Origin: Siphonodentalium dalli
Taxonomy: Eukaryota; Mollusca; Scaphopoda; Gadilida; Siphonodentaliidae
DNA: 64,000 nucleotides
NCBI GenBank assembly: GCA_032622095.1
Contig: CP136063.1
Coordinates: 271,675,426-271,739,425 of the forward strand
Reading direction: 5' to 3'
Shown here piece by piece: positions 13,676 to 26,038 of this stretch (position 1 is the first letter of the stretch; every line of letters starts with the position of its first letter). The translations under genes and the position numbers were made by a program. A model generated the notes under the pieces. That model saw nothing but the letters and a program-made list of their open reading frames with translations, was not told the DNA's origin and searched no databases.

Positions 13676-16600
13676 ATATTACACATAAAGAACGCTCATT
13701 GTTAGTCTTACTCCTGGTATGTTACAAATAAAGAACGCTCATTGTTATATAGTCTATTCTTGGTATGTTACAAATAAAGAGCGTTCATTGTTAGTCTTAC
13801 TCCTGGTATGTTACAAATAAAGAACGCTCATTGTTAGTCTATTCCTGGTATGTTACAAATAAAGAGCGTTCATCGTTAGTCTATTCCTGGTATGTTACAA
13901 ATAAAGAACGCTCATTGCTAGTCTATTCATGGTATGTTACAAATAAAGAGCGTTCATCGTTAGTCTATTCCTGGTATGTTACAAATAAAGAACGCTCATT
14001 GTTAGTCTATTCCTGGTATGTTACAAATAAAGAACGCTCATTGTTCGTCTATTCCTGGTATGTTACAAATAAAGAGCGTTCATCGTTAGTCTATTCCTGG
14101 TATGTTACAAATAAAGAACGCTCATTGTTAGTCTATTCCTGGTATGTTACAAACAAAGAGCGTTTATCGTTAGTCTATTCCTGGTATGTTACAAATAAAA
14201 AACGCTCATTGCTAGTCTATTCATGGTATGTTACAAATAAAGAGCGTTCATCGTTAGTCTATTCCTGGTATGTTACAAATAAAGAACGCTCATTGTTAGT
14301 CTATTCCTGGTATGTTACAAATAAAGAACGCTCATTGTTCGTCTATTCCTGGTATGTTACAAATAAAGAGCGTTCATCGTTAGTCTATTCCTGGTATGTT
14401 ACAAATAAAGAACGCTCATTGTTAGTCTATTCCTGGTATGTTACAAACAAAGAGCGTTTATCGTTAGTCTATTCCTGGTATGTTACAAATAAAGAACGCT
14501 CATTGTTAGTCTATTCCTGGTATGTTACAAACAAAGAGCGTTCATCGTTAGTCTATTCCTGGTATGTTACAAATAAAGAACGCTCATTGTTTGTCTATTC
14601 CTGGTATGTTACAAATAAAGAACACTCATTGTTAGTCTATTCCTGGTGTGTTACAAATAAAGAGCGTTCATTGCTAGTCTATTCCAGGTATGTTACAAAT
14701 AAAGAACGTTTATTGCTAATCTTATTCCTGGTATGTTACAAATAAAGAACGCTCATTTTTAGTTTTATTCCTGGTATGTTACAAATAAAGAGCGTTCATT
14801 GTTAGTCTATTCCTGGTATGTTACAAATAAAGAGCGTTTATTGTTTGTCTATTCCTGGTATGTAATCAACAAAGAACGTCCATTGTTGGTCTTATTCCTG
14901 GTATGTTACACATAAAGAGCGTTCATTGTTAGTATATTCATTGTTTGTTACCAATAAAGACCGTTCATTGTTAGTCTTAGTCATGGTATGTTACAAATAA
15001 AGAGCGTCCCTTGTTAGTACATTCATGGTATGTTACACATAAAGATCGTTCATTGTTAGTCTTATTCCTGGTATGTTACAAATAAAGAGCGTTCATTGTT
15101 AGTCTTACACATTGTATGTTACAAATAAAGAGCGTTCATTGTTAGTCTATTCCTGGTTTGTTACAAATAAATAACGCTCATTGTTATATAGTCTATTCTT
15201 GGTATGTTACAAATAAAGAGCGTTTATTGTTAGTCTTACTCCTGGTATGTTACAAATAAAGAACGCTCATTGTTAGTCTATTCCTGGTATGTTATAAATA
15301 AAGAGCGTTCCTTGTTAGTATATTCATGGTATGTTACAATTAAAGATCGTGCATTGTTAGTCTTATTCCTGGTATGTTACACATAAAGAGCGTTCATTGT
15401 TAGTCTACTCATTGTATATTACCAATAAAGAGCGTTCCTTGTTAGAAAATTCATGGTATGTTACAAATAAAGATCGGTCATTGTTAGTCTTATTCCTGGT
15501 ATGTTACAAATAAAGAACGCTCATTGTTAGTCTATTCCTGGTATGTTACAAATAAAGAGCGTTAATTGTTAGTCTATTCCTGGTATGTAACCAACAAGGA
15601 ACGTCCATTGTTTGTCTTATTCATGGTATGTTACAAATAAAGAGCGTTCATTGCTAGTCTTACTCCTGGTATGTGACAAATAAAGAACGCTCATTATTAG
15701 TCTTACTCTTGGTAGGTTACATATAAAGAGCGTTGATTGATAGTCTATTATTGGTATGTTACATATAAAGAACGCTCATTGTTAGTCTTACTCCTGGTAT
15801 GTTACAAATAAAGAGTGTTCATTGTTAGTCTTACTCCTGGTATGTTACAAATAAAGAACGCTCATTGCTAGTCTATTCCTGGTATGTTACAAATAAAGAG
15901 CGTTCATTGTTAGTCTTATTCCTGGTATGTTACAAATAAATAACGCTAATTGTTAGTCTATTCCTGGTGTGTTACAAATAAAGAGCGTTCATTGTTAGTC
16001 TATACATGGTATGATACAAATAAAGAGCGTTCATTGTTAGTCTACTCATTGCATATTACCAATAAAGAGCGTTCCTTGTTAGAAAATTCATGGTATGTTA
16101 CAAATAAAGAACGCTCATTGTTCGTCTATTCCTGGTATGTTACAAATAAAGAGCGTTCATCGTTAGTCTATTCCTGTTATGTTACAAATAAAGAACGCTC
16201 ATTGTTAGTCTATTCCTGGTATGTTACAAATAAAGAACGCTCATTGTTCGTCTATTCCTGGTATGTTACAAATAAAGAGCGTTCATCGTTAGTCTATTCC
16301 TGGTATGTTACAAATAAAGAACGCTCATTGTTAGTCTATTCCTGGTATGTTACAAATAAAGAGCGTTCATCGTTAGTCTATTCCTGGTATGTTACAAATA
16401 AAGAACGCTCATTGATTGTCTATTCCTGGTATGTTACAAATAAAGAACACTCATTGTTAGTCTATTCCTGGTATGTTATAAATAAAGAGCGTTCATTGTT
16501 AGTCTATTCATGATATATTACACATAAAGAACGCTCATTGTTAGTCTTACTCCTGGTATGTTACAAATAAAGAACGCTCATTGTTAGTCTTACTCCTGGT

Positions 16601-17106
16601 ATGTTACAAATAAAGAGCGTTCATTGTTAGTCTTACTCCTGGTATGTTACAAATAAAGAGAGTTCATTGTTAGTCTATTCCTGGTATGTTACAAATAAAG
16701 AACCCTCATTGTTAGTCTATTCCTGGATTGTAACCAACAAAGAACGTCCATTGTTAGTCTTATTCATGGTATGTTACAAATAAAGAACGCTCATTGTTAG
16801 TCTATTCCTGGTATGTTACAAATAAAGAGCGTTCATCGTTAGTCTATTCCTGGTATGTTACAAATAAAGAACGCTCATTGTTAGTCTATTCCTGGTATGT
16901 TACAAATAAAGAGCGTTCATCGTTAGTCTATTCCTGGTATGTTACAAATAAAGAACGCTCATTGTTTGTCTATTCCTGGTATGTTACAAATAAAGAACGC
17001 TCACCGTTAGTCTATTCCTGGTATGTTATAAATAAAGAGCGTTTATTGTTAGTCTATTCCTCGTTTGTTATAAATAAAGAGCGTTCATTGTTAGTCTATT
17101 CCTGAT
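13676..17106 (+). repeat. HOR block 6 (3,431 bp)
   Basis: A TATA insertion lies about 70 bases after the anchor, and no divergent monomer is present. A long run of pure 42-bp units (13831-14745) carries a seven-unit sub-repeat. It is followed by the TTTTTAG variant at 14747, the rare GTAATCAACAAAG and TTGTTGGTC variants near 14864-14888, a second TATA insertion near 15185, another pure run (15950-16513) and the 592-bp module (16515-17106). The left edge of the 11.72-kb duplication falls at about 15,240. Confidence 0.8.
13831..14745 (+). repeat. Homogeneous 42-bp run with 294-bp sub-repeat
   Basis: About 21 consecutive 42-bp units keep the SLLVYSWYVTNKER frame open for 304 codons from a TTG. 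The unit types repeat with a seven-unit, 294-bp period, best seen from the CTCATTGCTAG variant at 13911 and again at 14205. The run ends when a 43-bp unit shifts the frame. I do not call it a gene: there is no in-frame ATG start and the frame is simply a property of the monomer. Confidence 0.85.
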
Positions 17107-18209
17107 ATATTACACATAAAGAACGCTCATTGTTAGTCTTACTCCTGGTATGTTACAAATAAAGAGCGTTCATTGTTAGTCTTACTCCTGGTATGTTTCA
17201 AATAAAGAATGTTCATTGTTAGTCTATTCCTGGTATGTTACACACAAAGAGCGTTCATTGTCAGTCTACTCATTGTATATTACCAATAAAGACCGTCCCT
17301 TGTTAGTATATTCATGGTATGTTACAAATAAAGATCGTTCATTGTTAGTCTTATTCCTGGTATGTTACAAATAAAGAGTGTTCATTGTTAGTCTTACACA
17401 GTGTATGTTACAAATAAAGAGCGTTCACTGTTAGTCACCTCCTGACAAATAACCAATACTAAGCGTTCATTGTTAGTCTATTCCTGGTATGTTACCAATA
17501 AAGATCATTCATTGTTAGTCTTATTCCTGTGATGTTACAAATAAAGAGCGTTAATTGTTAGTCTATTCTTGGTATGTTACAAATAAAGAGCGTTCATTGT
17601 TAGTCTTACTCCTGGTATGTTACAAATAAAGAACGCTCATTGTTAGTCTATTCCTGGTATGTTATAAATAAAGAGCGTTCCTTGTTAGTATATTCATGGT
17701 ATGTTACAAATAAAGATCGTGCATTGTTAGTCTTATTCCTGGTATGTTACACATAAAGAGCGTTCATTGTTAGTCTACTCATTGTATATTACCAATAAAG
17801 AGCATTCCTTGTTAGAAAATTCATGGTATGTTACAAATAAAGATCGTTCATTGTTAGTCTTATTCCTGGTATGTTACAAATAAAGAACGCTCATTGTTAG
17901 TCTATTCCTGGTATGTTACAAATAAAGAGCGTTAATTGTTAGTCTATTCCTGGTATGTAACCAACAAGGAACGTCCATTGTTAGTCTTACTCCTGGTATG
18001 TTACAAATAAAGAACGCTCATTATTAGTCTTACTCTTGGTATGTTACATATAAAGAGCGTTGATTGATAGTCTATTATTGGTATGTTACATATAAAGAAC
18101 GCTCATTGTTAGTCTTACTCCTGGTATGTTATAAATAAAGAGCGTTTATTGTTAGTCTATTCCTCGTTTGTTATAAATAAAGAGCGTTCATTGTTAGTCT
18201 ATTCCTGAT
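17107..18209 (+). repeat. HOR block 7, 1,103-bp type
   Basis: Its divergent monomer at 17436 has the ACTAAGCG ending, preceded by GAGTGTTC and TTACACAGTGTATG variants; this combination marks all 1,103-bp-type blocks. From about 18,125 the block ends with the last two units of the 592-bp module. Exact-length relatives start at 28829, 50635 and 51738, near-length ones at 43991 and 61052. Confidence 0.85.
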
Positions 18210-19036
18210 ATATTACACATAAAGAACGCTCATTGTTAGTCTTACTCCTGGTATGTTACAAATAAAGAATGTTCATTGTTAGTCTATTCCAGGTATGTTA
18301 CACATAAAGAGCGTTCATTGTCAGTCTACTCATTGCATATTACCAATAAGAGCGTCCCTTGTTAGTATATTCATGATATGTTACAAATAAAGATCGTTCA
18401 TTGTTAGTCTTATTCCTGGTATGTTTCAAATAAAGAGCGTTCATTGTTAGTCTTACACATTGTATGTTACAAATAAAGAGCGTTCACTGTTAGTCACCTC
18501 CTGACAAATAACCAATACTGAGCGTTCATTGTTAGTCTATTCCTGGTATGTTACCAATAAAGATCATTCATTGTTAGTCTTATTCCTGTGATGTTACAAA
18601 TAAAGAGCGTTAATTGTTAGTCTATTCTTGGTATGTTACAAATAAAGAGCGTTCATTGTTAGTCTTACTCCTGGTATGTTACAAATAAAGAACGCTCATT
18701 GTTAGTCTATTCCTGGTATGTTATAAATAAAGAGCGTTCCTTGTTAGTATATTCATGGTATGTTACAAATAAAGATCGTGCATTGTTAGTCTTATTCCTG
18801 GTCTGTTACACATAAAGAGCGTTCATTGTTAGTCTACTCATTGTATATTACCAATAAAGAGCGTTCCTTGTTAGTCTTATTCCTTGTATGTTACAAATAA
18901 AGAACGCTCATTGTTAGTCTATTCCTGGTATGCTACAAATAAAGAACGATCATTGTTAGTCTATTCCTGGTGTGTTACAAATAAAGAGCGTTCATTGTTA
19001 GTCTATACCTGGTATGATACAAATAAAGAGCGTTCA

Positions 19037-21112
19037 TTGTTAGTCTACTCATTGTATATTACCAATAAAGAGCGTTCCTTGTTAGATAATTCATGGTATG
19101 TTACAAATAAAGAACGCTCATTGTTCGCCTATTCCTGGTATGTTACAAATAAAGAGCGTTCATCGTTAGTCTATTCCTGGTATGTTACAAATAAAGAACG
19201 CTCATTGTTAGTCTATTCCTGGTATGTTACAAATAAAGAACGCTCATTGTTCGTCTATTCCTGGTATGTTACAAATAAAGAGCGTTCATCGTTAGTCTAT
19301 TCCTGGTATGTTACAAATAAAGAACGCTCATTGTTAGTCTATTCCTGGTATGTTACAAACAAAGAGCGTTCATCGTTAGTCTATTCCTGGCATGTTACAA
19401 ATAAAGAACGCTCATTGTTTGTCTATTCCTGGTATGTTACAAATAAAGAACACTCATTGTTAGTCTATTCATGGTATGTTACAAATAAAGAGCGTTCATT
19501 GTTAGTCTATTACAGGTATGTTACAAATAAAGAACGTTTATTGCTAATCTTATTCCTGGTATGTTACAAATAAAGAACGCTCATTTTTAGTTTTATTCCT
19601 GGTATGTTACAAATAAAGAGCGTTCATTGTTAGTCTATTCCTGGTATGTTACAAATAAAGAGCGTTTATTTTTTGTCTATTCCTGGTATGTAACCAACAA
19701 AGAACGTCCATTGTTAGTCTTATTCCTGGTATGTTACACATAAAGAGCGTTCATTGTTAGTATATTCATTGTTTGTTACCAATAAAGACCGTTCATTGTT
19801 AGTCTTAGTCATGGTATGTTACAAATAAAGAGCGTCCCTTGTTAGTATATTCATGGTATGTTACACATAAAGATCGTTCATTGTTAGTCTTATTCCTGGC
19901 ATGTTACAAATAAAGAGCGTTCATTGTTAGTCTTACACATTGTATGTTACAAATAAAGAGCGTTCATTGTTAGTCTATTCCTGGTTTGTTACAAATAAAT
20001 AACGCTCATTGTTATATAGTCTATTCTTGGTATGTTACAAATAAAGAGCGTTCATTGTTAGTCTTACTCCTGGTATGTTACAAATAAAGAACGCTCATTG
20101 TTAGTCTACTCATTGTATATTACCAATAAAGAGCGTTCCTTGTTAGATAATTCATGGTATGTTACAAATAAAGAACGCTCATTGTTCGCCTATTCCTGGT
20201 ATGTTACAAATAAAGAGCGTTCATCGTTAGTCTATTCCTGGTATGTTACAAATAAAGAACGCTCATTGTTAGTCAATTCCTGGTATGTTACAAATAAAGA
20301 ACGCTCATTGTTCGTCTATTCCTGGTATGTTACAAATAAAGAGCGTTCATCGTTAGTCTATTCCTGGTATGTTACAAATAAAGAACGCTCATTGTTAGTC
20401 TATTCCTGGTATGTTACAAACAAAGAGCGTTCATCGTTAGTCTATTCCTGGTATTGTACAAATAAAGAACGCTCATTGTCTATTCCTGGTATGTTACAAA
20501 TAAAGAACACTCATTGTTAGTCTATTCATGGTATGTTACAAATAAAGAGCGTTCATTGCTAGTCTATTACAGGTATGTTACAAATAAAGAACGTTTATTG
20601 CTAATCTTATTCCTAGTATGTTACAAATAAAGAACGCTCATTTTTAGTTTTATTCCTGGTATGTTACAAATAAAGAGCGTTCATTGTTAGTCTATTCCTG
20701 GTATGTTACAAATAAAGAGCGTTTATTGTTTGTCTATTCCTGGTATGTAACCAACAAAGAACGTCCATTGTTAGTCTTATTCCTGGTATGTTACACATAA
20801 AGAGCGTTCATTGTTAGTATATTCATTGTTTGTTACCAATAAAGACCGTTCATTGTTAGTCTTAGTCATGGTATGTTACACATAAAGATCGTTCATTGTT
20901 AGTCTTATTCCTGGCATGTTACAAATAAAGAGCGTTCATTGTTAGTCTTACACATTGTATGTTACAAATAAAGAGCGTTCATTGTTAGTCTATTCCTGGT
21001 TTGTTACAAATAAATAACGCTCATTGTTATATAGTCTATTCTTGGTATGTTACAAATAAAGAGCGTTCATTGTTAGTCTTACTCCTGGTATGTTACAAAT
21101 AAAGAACGCTCA
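19037..21112 (+). repeat. 1,061-bp direct duplication inside block 8
   Basis: The segment from 19037 (CTACTCATTGTATATT unit, then TTAGATAATTC) restarts at 20098 at an offset of 1,061 bp. The TTTTTAG variants at 19575 and 20632 are 1,057 bp apart because the second copy has lost four bases near 20,479. The second copy also lacks one 42-bp unit near 20,880 (the GAGCGTCCC unit). In the 11.72-kb partner the same pair lies at 30759 and 31820 with the 42-bp loss but without the 4-bp loss. Confidence 0.8.
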
Positions 21113-21231
21113 TTGTTAGTCTATTCCTGGTATGTTATAAATAAAGAGCGTTCCTTGTTAGTATATTCATGGTATGTTACAATTAAAGATCGTGCATTGT
21201 TAGTCTTATTCCTGGTATGTTACACATAAAG

Positions 21232-22345
21232 AGCGTTCATTGTTAGTCTACTCATTGTATATTACCAATAAAGAGCGTTCCTTGTTAGAAAATTCATGGT
21301 ATGTTACAAATAAAGATCGTTCATTGTTAGTCTTATTCCTGGTATGTTACAAATAAAGAACGCTCATTGTTAGTTTATTCCTGGTATGTTACAAATAAAG
21401 AGCGTTAATTGTTAGTCTATTCCTGGTATGTAACCAACAAGGAACGTCCATTGTTAGTCTTATTCATGGTATGTTACAAATAAAGAGCGTTCATGGCTAG
21501 TCTTACTCCTGGTATGTGACAAATAAAGAACGCTCATTATTAGTCTTACTCTTGGTAGGTTACATATAAAGAGCGTTGATTGATAGTCTATTATTGGTAT
21601 GTTACATATAAAGAACGCTCATTGTTAGTCTTACTCCTGGTATGTTACAAATAAAGAGTGTTCATTGTTAGTCTTACTCCTGGTATGTTACAAATAAAGA
21701 ACGCTCATTGCTAGTCTATTCCTGGTATGTTATAAATAAAGAGCGTTCATTGTTAGTCTTATTCCTGGTATGTTACAAATAAATAACGCTCATTGTTAGT
21801 CTATTCCTGGTGTGTTACAAATAAAGAGCGTTCATTGTTAGTCTATACCGGGTATGATACAAATAAAGAGCGTTCATTGTTAGTCTACTCATTGTATATT
21901 ACCAATAAAGAGCGTTCCTTGTTAGAAAATTCATGGTATGTTACAAATAAAGATCGTTCATTGTTAGTCTTATTCCTGGTATGTTACAAATAAAGAACGC
22001 TCATTGTTAGTTTATTCCTGGTATGTTACAAATAAAGAGCGTTAATTGTTAGTCTATTCCTGGTATGTAACCAACAAGGAACGTCCATTGTTAGTCTTAT
22101 TCATGGTATGTTACAAATAAAGAGCGTTCATGGCTAGTCTTACTCCTGGTATGTGACAAATAAAGAACGCTCATTATTAGTCTTACTCTTGGTAGGTTAC
22201 ATATAAAGAGCGTTGATTGATAGTCTATTATTGGTATGTTACATATAAAGAACGCTCATTGTTAGTCTTACTCCTGGTATGTTACAAATAAAGAGTGTTC
22301 ATTGTTAGTCTTACTCCTGGTATGTTACAAATAAAGAACGCTCAT
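21232..22345 (+). repeat. Partial 637-bp direct duplication, copy set 1
   Basis: The region from about 21,232 to 21,708 is repeated at about 21,869 to 22,345 with a 637-bp offset. Both copies share the rare GTTAGTTTATTCC variant (21371 and 22008), so that mutation predates the duplication. After 22,345 the sequence passes straight into a GTTCGTC unit of the next pure run. Confidence 0.75.
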
Positions 22346-23333
22346 TGTTCGTCTATTCCTGGTATGTTACAAATAAAGAGCGTTCATTGTTAGTCTATTC
22401 CTGGTATGTTACAAATAAAGAACGCTCATTGTTAGTCTATTCCTGGTATGTTACAAATAAAGAACGCTCATTGTTCGTCTATTCCTGGTATGTTACAAAT
22501 AAAGAGCGTTCATCGTTAGTCTATTCCTGGTATGTTACAAATAAAGAACGCTCATTGTTAGTCTATTCCTGGTATGTTACAAATAAAGAGCGTTCATCGT
22601 TAGTCTATTCCTGGTATGTTACAAATAAAGAACGCTCATTGATTGTCTATTCCTGGTATGTTACAAATAAAGAACACTCATTGTTATTCTATTCCTGGTA
22701 TGTTATAAATAAAGAGCGTTCATTGTTAGTCTATTCATGATATATTACACATAAAGAACGCTCATTGTTAGTCTTACTCCTGGTATGTTACAAATAAAGA
22801 ACGCTCATTGATAGTCTTACTCCTGGTATGTTACAAATAAAGAGCGTTCATTGTTAGTCTTACTCCTGGTATGTTACAAATAAAGAGAGTTCATTGTTAG
22901 TCTATTCCTGGTATGTTACAAATAAAGAACCCTCATTGTTAGTCTATTCCTGGATTGTAACCAACAAAGAACGTCCATTGTTAGTCTTATTCATGGTATG
23001 TTACAAATAAAGAACGCTCATTGTTAGTCTATTCCTGGTATGTTACAAATAAAGAGAGTTCATCGTTAGTCTATTCCTGGTATGTTACAAATAAAGAACG
23101 CTCATTGTTAGTCTATTCCTGGTATGTTACAAATAAAGAGCGTTCATTGTTAGTCTATTCCTGGTATGTTACAAATAAAGAACGCTCATTGTTTGTCTAT
23201 TCCTGGTATGTTACAAATAAAGAACGCTCACCGTTAGTCTATTCCTGGTATGTTATAAATAAAGAGCGTTTATTGTTAGTCTATTCCTCATTTGTTATAA
23301 ATAAAGAGCGTACATTGTTAGTCTATTCCTGAT

Positions 23334-25573
23334 ATATTACACATAAAGAACGCTCATTGTTAGTCTTACTCCTGGTATGTTACAAATAAAGAGCGTTTAT
23401 TGTTAGTCTTACTCCTGGTATGTTTCAAATAAAGAATGTTCATTGTTAGTCTATTCCTGGTATGTTACACACAAAGAGCGTTCATTGTCAGTCTACTCAT
23501 TGTATATTACCAATAAAGACCGTCCCTTGTTAGTATATTCATGGTATGTTACAAATAAAGATCGTTCATTGTTAGTCTTATTCCTGGTATGTTACAAATA
23601 AAGAGCGTTCATTGTTAGTCTTACACATTGTATGTTACAAATAAAGAGCGTTCACTGTTAGTCACCTCCTGACAAATAACCAATACTGAGCGTTCATTGT
23701 TAGTCTATTCCTGGTATGTTACCAATAAAGATCATTCATTGTTAGTCTTATTCCTGTGATGTTACAAATAAACAGCGTTAATTGTTAGTCTATTCTTGGT
23801 ATGTTACAAATAAAGAGCGTTCATTGTTAGTCTTACTCCTGGTATGTTACAAATAAAGAACACTCATTGTTAGTCTATTCCTGGTATGTTATAAATAAAG
23901 AGCGTTCCTTGTTAGTATATTCATGGTATGTTACAAATAAAGATCGTGCATTGTTAGTCTTATTCCTGGTATGTTACACATAAAGAGCGTTCATTGTTAG
24001 TCTACTCATTGTATATTACCAATAAAGAGCGTTCCTTGTTAGAAAATTCATGGTATGTTACAAATAAAGATCGTTCATTGTTAGTCTTATTCCTGGTATG
24101 TTACAAATAAAGAACGCTCATTGTTAGTCTATTCCTGGTATGTTACAAATAAAGAGCGTTAATTGTTAGTCTATTCCTGGTATGTAACCAACAAGGAACG
24201 TCCATTGTTAGTCTTACTCCTGGTATGTTACAAATAAAGAACGCTCATTATTAGTCTTACTCTTGGTATGTTACATATAAAGAGCGTTGATTGATAGTCT
24301 ATTATTGGTATGTTACATATAAAGAACGCTCATTGTTAGTCTTACTCCTGGTATGTTACAAATAAAGAGTGTTCATTGTTAGTCTTACTCCTGGTATGTT
24401 ACAAATAAAGAACGCTCATTGCTAGTCTATTCCTGGTATGTTACAAATAAAAAGCGTTCATTGTTAGTCTTATTCCTGGTATGTTACAAATAAATAACGC
24501 TCATTGTTAGTCTATTCCTGGTATGTTACAAATAAAGAGCGTTCATTGTTAGTCTTATTCCTTGTATGTTACAAATAAAGAACGCTCATTGTTAGTCTAT
24601 TCCTGGTATGCTACAAACAAAGAACGCTCATTGTTAGTCTATTCCTGGTGTGTTACAAATAAAGAGCGTTCATTGTTAGTCTATACATGGTATGATACAA
24701 ATAAAGAGCGTTCATTGTTAGTCTACTCATTGTATATTACCAACAAAGAGCGTTCCTTGTTAGAAAATTCATGGTATGTTACAAATAAAGAACGCTCATT
24801 GTTCGTCTATTCCTGGTATGTTACAAATAAAGAGCGTTCATCGTTAGTCTATTCCTGGTATGTTACAAATAAAGAACGCTCATTGTTAGTCTATTCCTGG
24901 TATGTTACAAATAAAGAGCGTTCATTGTTAGTCTTATTCCTTGTATGTTACAAATAAAGAACGCTCATTGTTAGTCTATTCCTGGTATGCTACAAATAAA
25001 GAACGCTCATTGTTAGTCTATTCCTGGTGTGTTACAAATAAAGAGCGTTCATTGTTAGTCTATACCTGGTATGATACAAATAAAGAGCGTTCATTGTTAG
25101 TCTACTCATTGTATATTACCAATAAAGAGCGTTCCTTGTTAGAAAATTCATGGTATGATACAAATAAAGAACGCTCATTGTTCGTCTATTCCTGGTATGT
25201 TACAAATAAAGAACGTTCATCGTTAGTCTATTCCTGGTATGTTACAAATAAAGAACGCTCATTGTTAGTCTATTCCTGGTATGTTACAAATAAAAACGCT
25301 CATTGTTCGTCTATTCCTGGTATGTTACAAATAAAGAGCGTTCATCGTTAGTCTATTCCTGGTATGTTACAAATAAAGAACGCTCATTGTTAGTCTATTC
25401 CTGGTATGTTACAAACAAAGAGCGTTCATCGTTAGTCTATTCCTGGTATGTTACAAATAAAGAACGCTCATTGTTTGTCTATTCCTGGTATGTTACAAAT
25501 AAAGAACACTCATTGTTAGTCTATTCCTGGTATGTTATAAATAAAGAGCGTTCATTGTTAGTCTATTCCTGAT
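23334..25573 (+). repeat. HOR block 9 (2,240 bp)
   Basis: The divergent monomer at 23663 has the ACTGAGCG ending. A rare AAACAGCGTTAATTG unit lies near 23,770. The 379-bp duplication pair starts at 24562 and the last pure run is 25303-25572. The block equals block 14 in length and agrees in almost every variant; one difference is GGTATGATAC at 25158, where block 14 reads GGTATGTTAC. Confidence 0.85.
24562..25319 (+). repeat. 379-bp direct duplication, copy set 2
   Basis: Segments starting at 24562 and 24941 repeat the nine-unit order seen at 12199 and 12578, at a constant 12,363-bp offset. The second member carries the same TAAAAACGC one-base deletion near 25,293, so the deletion is older than the spread of this module. 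Confidence 0.8.
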
Positions 25574-26038
25574 ATATTACACATAAAGAACGCTCATTGT
25601 TAGTCTTACTCCTGGTATGTTACAAATAAAGAACGCTCATTGTTAGTCTTACTCCTGGTATGTTACAAATAAAGAGAGTTCATTGTTAGTCTATTCCTGG
25701 TATGTTACAAATAAAGAACGCTCATTGTTAGTCTATTCCTGGATTGTAACCAACAAAGAACGTCCATTATTAGTCTTATTCATGGTATGTTACAAATAAA
25801 GAACACTCATTGTTAGTCTATTCCTGGTATGTTACAAATAAAGAGCGTTCATCGTTAGTATATTCCTGGTATGTTACAAATAAAGAACGCTCATTGTTTG
25901 TCTATTCCTGGTATGTTACACATAAAGAACGCTCATCGTTAGTCTATTCCTGGTATGTTATAAATAAAGAGCGTTTATTGTTAGTCTATTCCTCGTTTGT
26001 TATAAATAAAGAGCGTTCATTGTTAGTCTATTCCTGAT
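25574..26038 (+). repeat. HOR block 10, shortened module (465 bp)
   Basis: It is the same length as blocks 5 and 15. It shares TTACACATAAAGAACGC near 25,918 with block 15, where block 5 reads TTACAAAAAAAGAACGC. The pure run is 25810-26037. Confidence 0.85.

Larger units (their letters stand above)
18210..23333 (+). repeat. HOR block 8 (5,124 bp)
   Basis: The block opens with TATTCCAGGTATG and the one-base-deleted CCAATAAGAGCGTCCC, features of the type that follows 1,103-bp blocks. The divergent monomer is at 18495, 285 bp from the anchor. A 229-codon pure run (18884-19573) precedes the TTTTTAG variant at 19575. A 1,061-bp direct duplication, a 4-bp deletion near 20,479, and a partial 637-bp duplication follow. 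Pure runs lie at 20098-20520 and 22345-22740, and the 592-bp module at 22742-23333. Confidence 0.8.
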
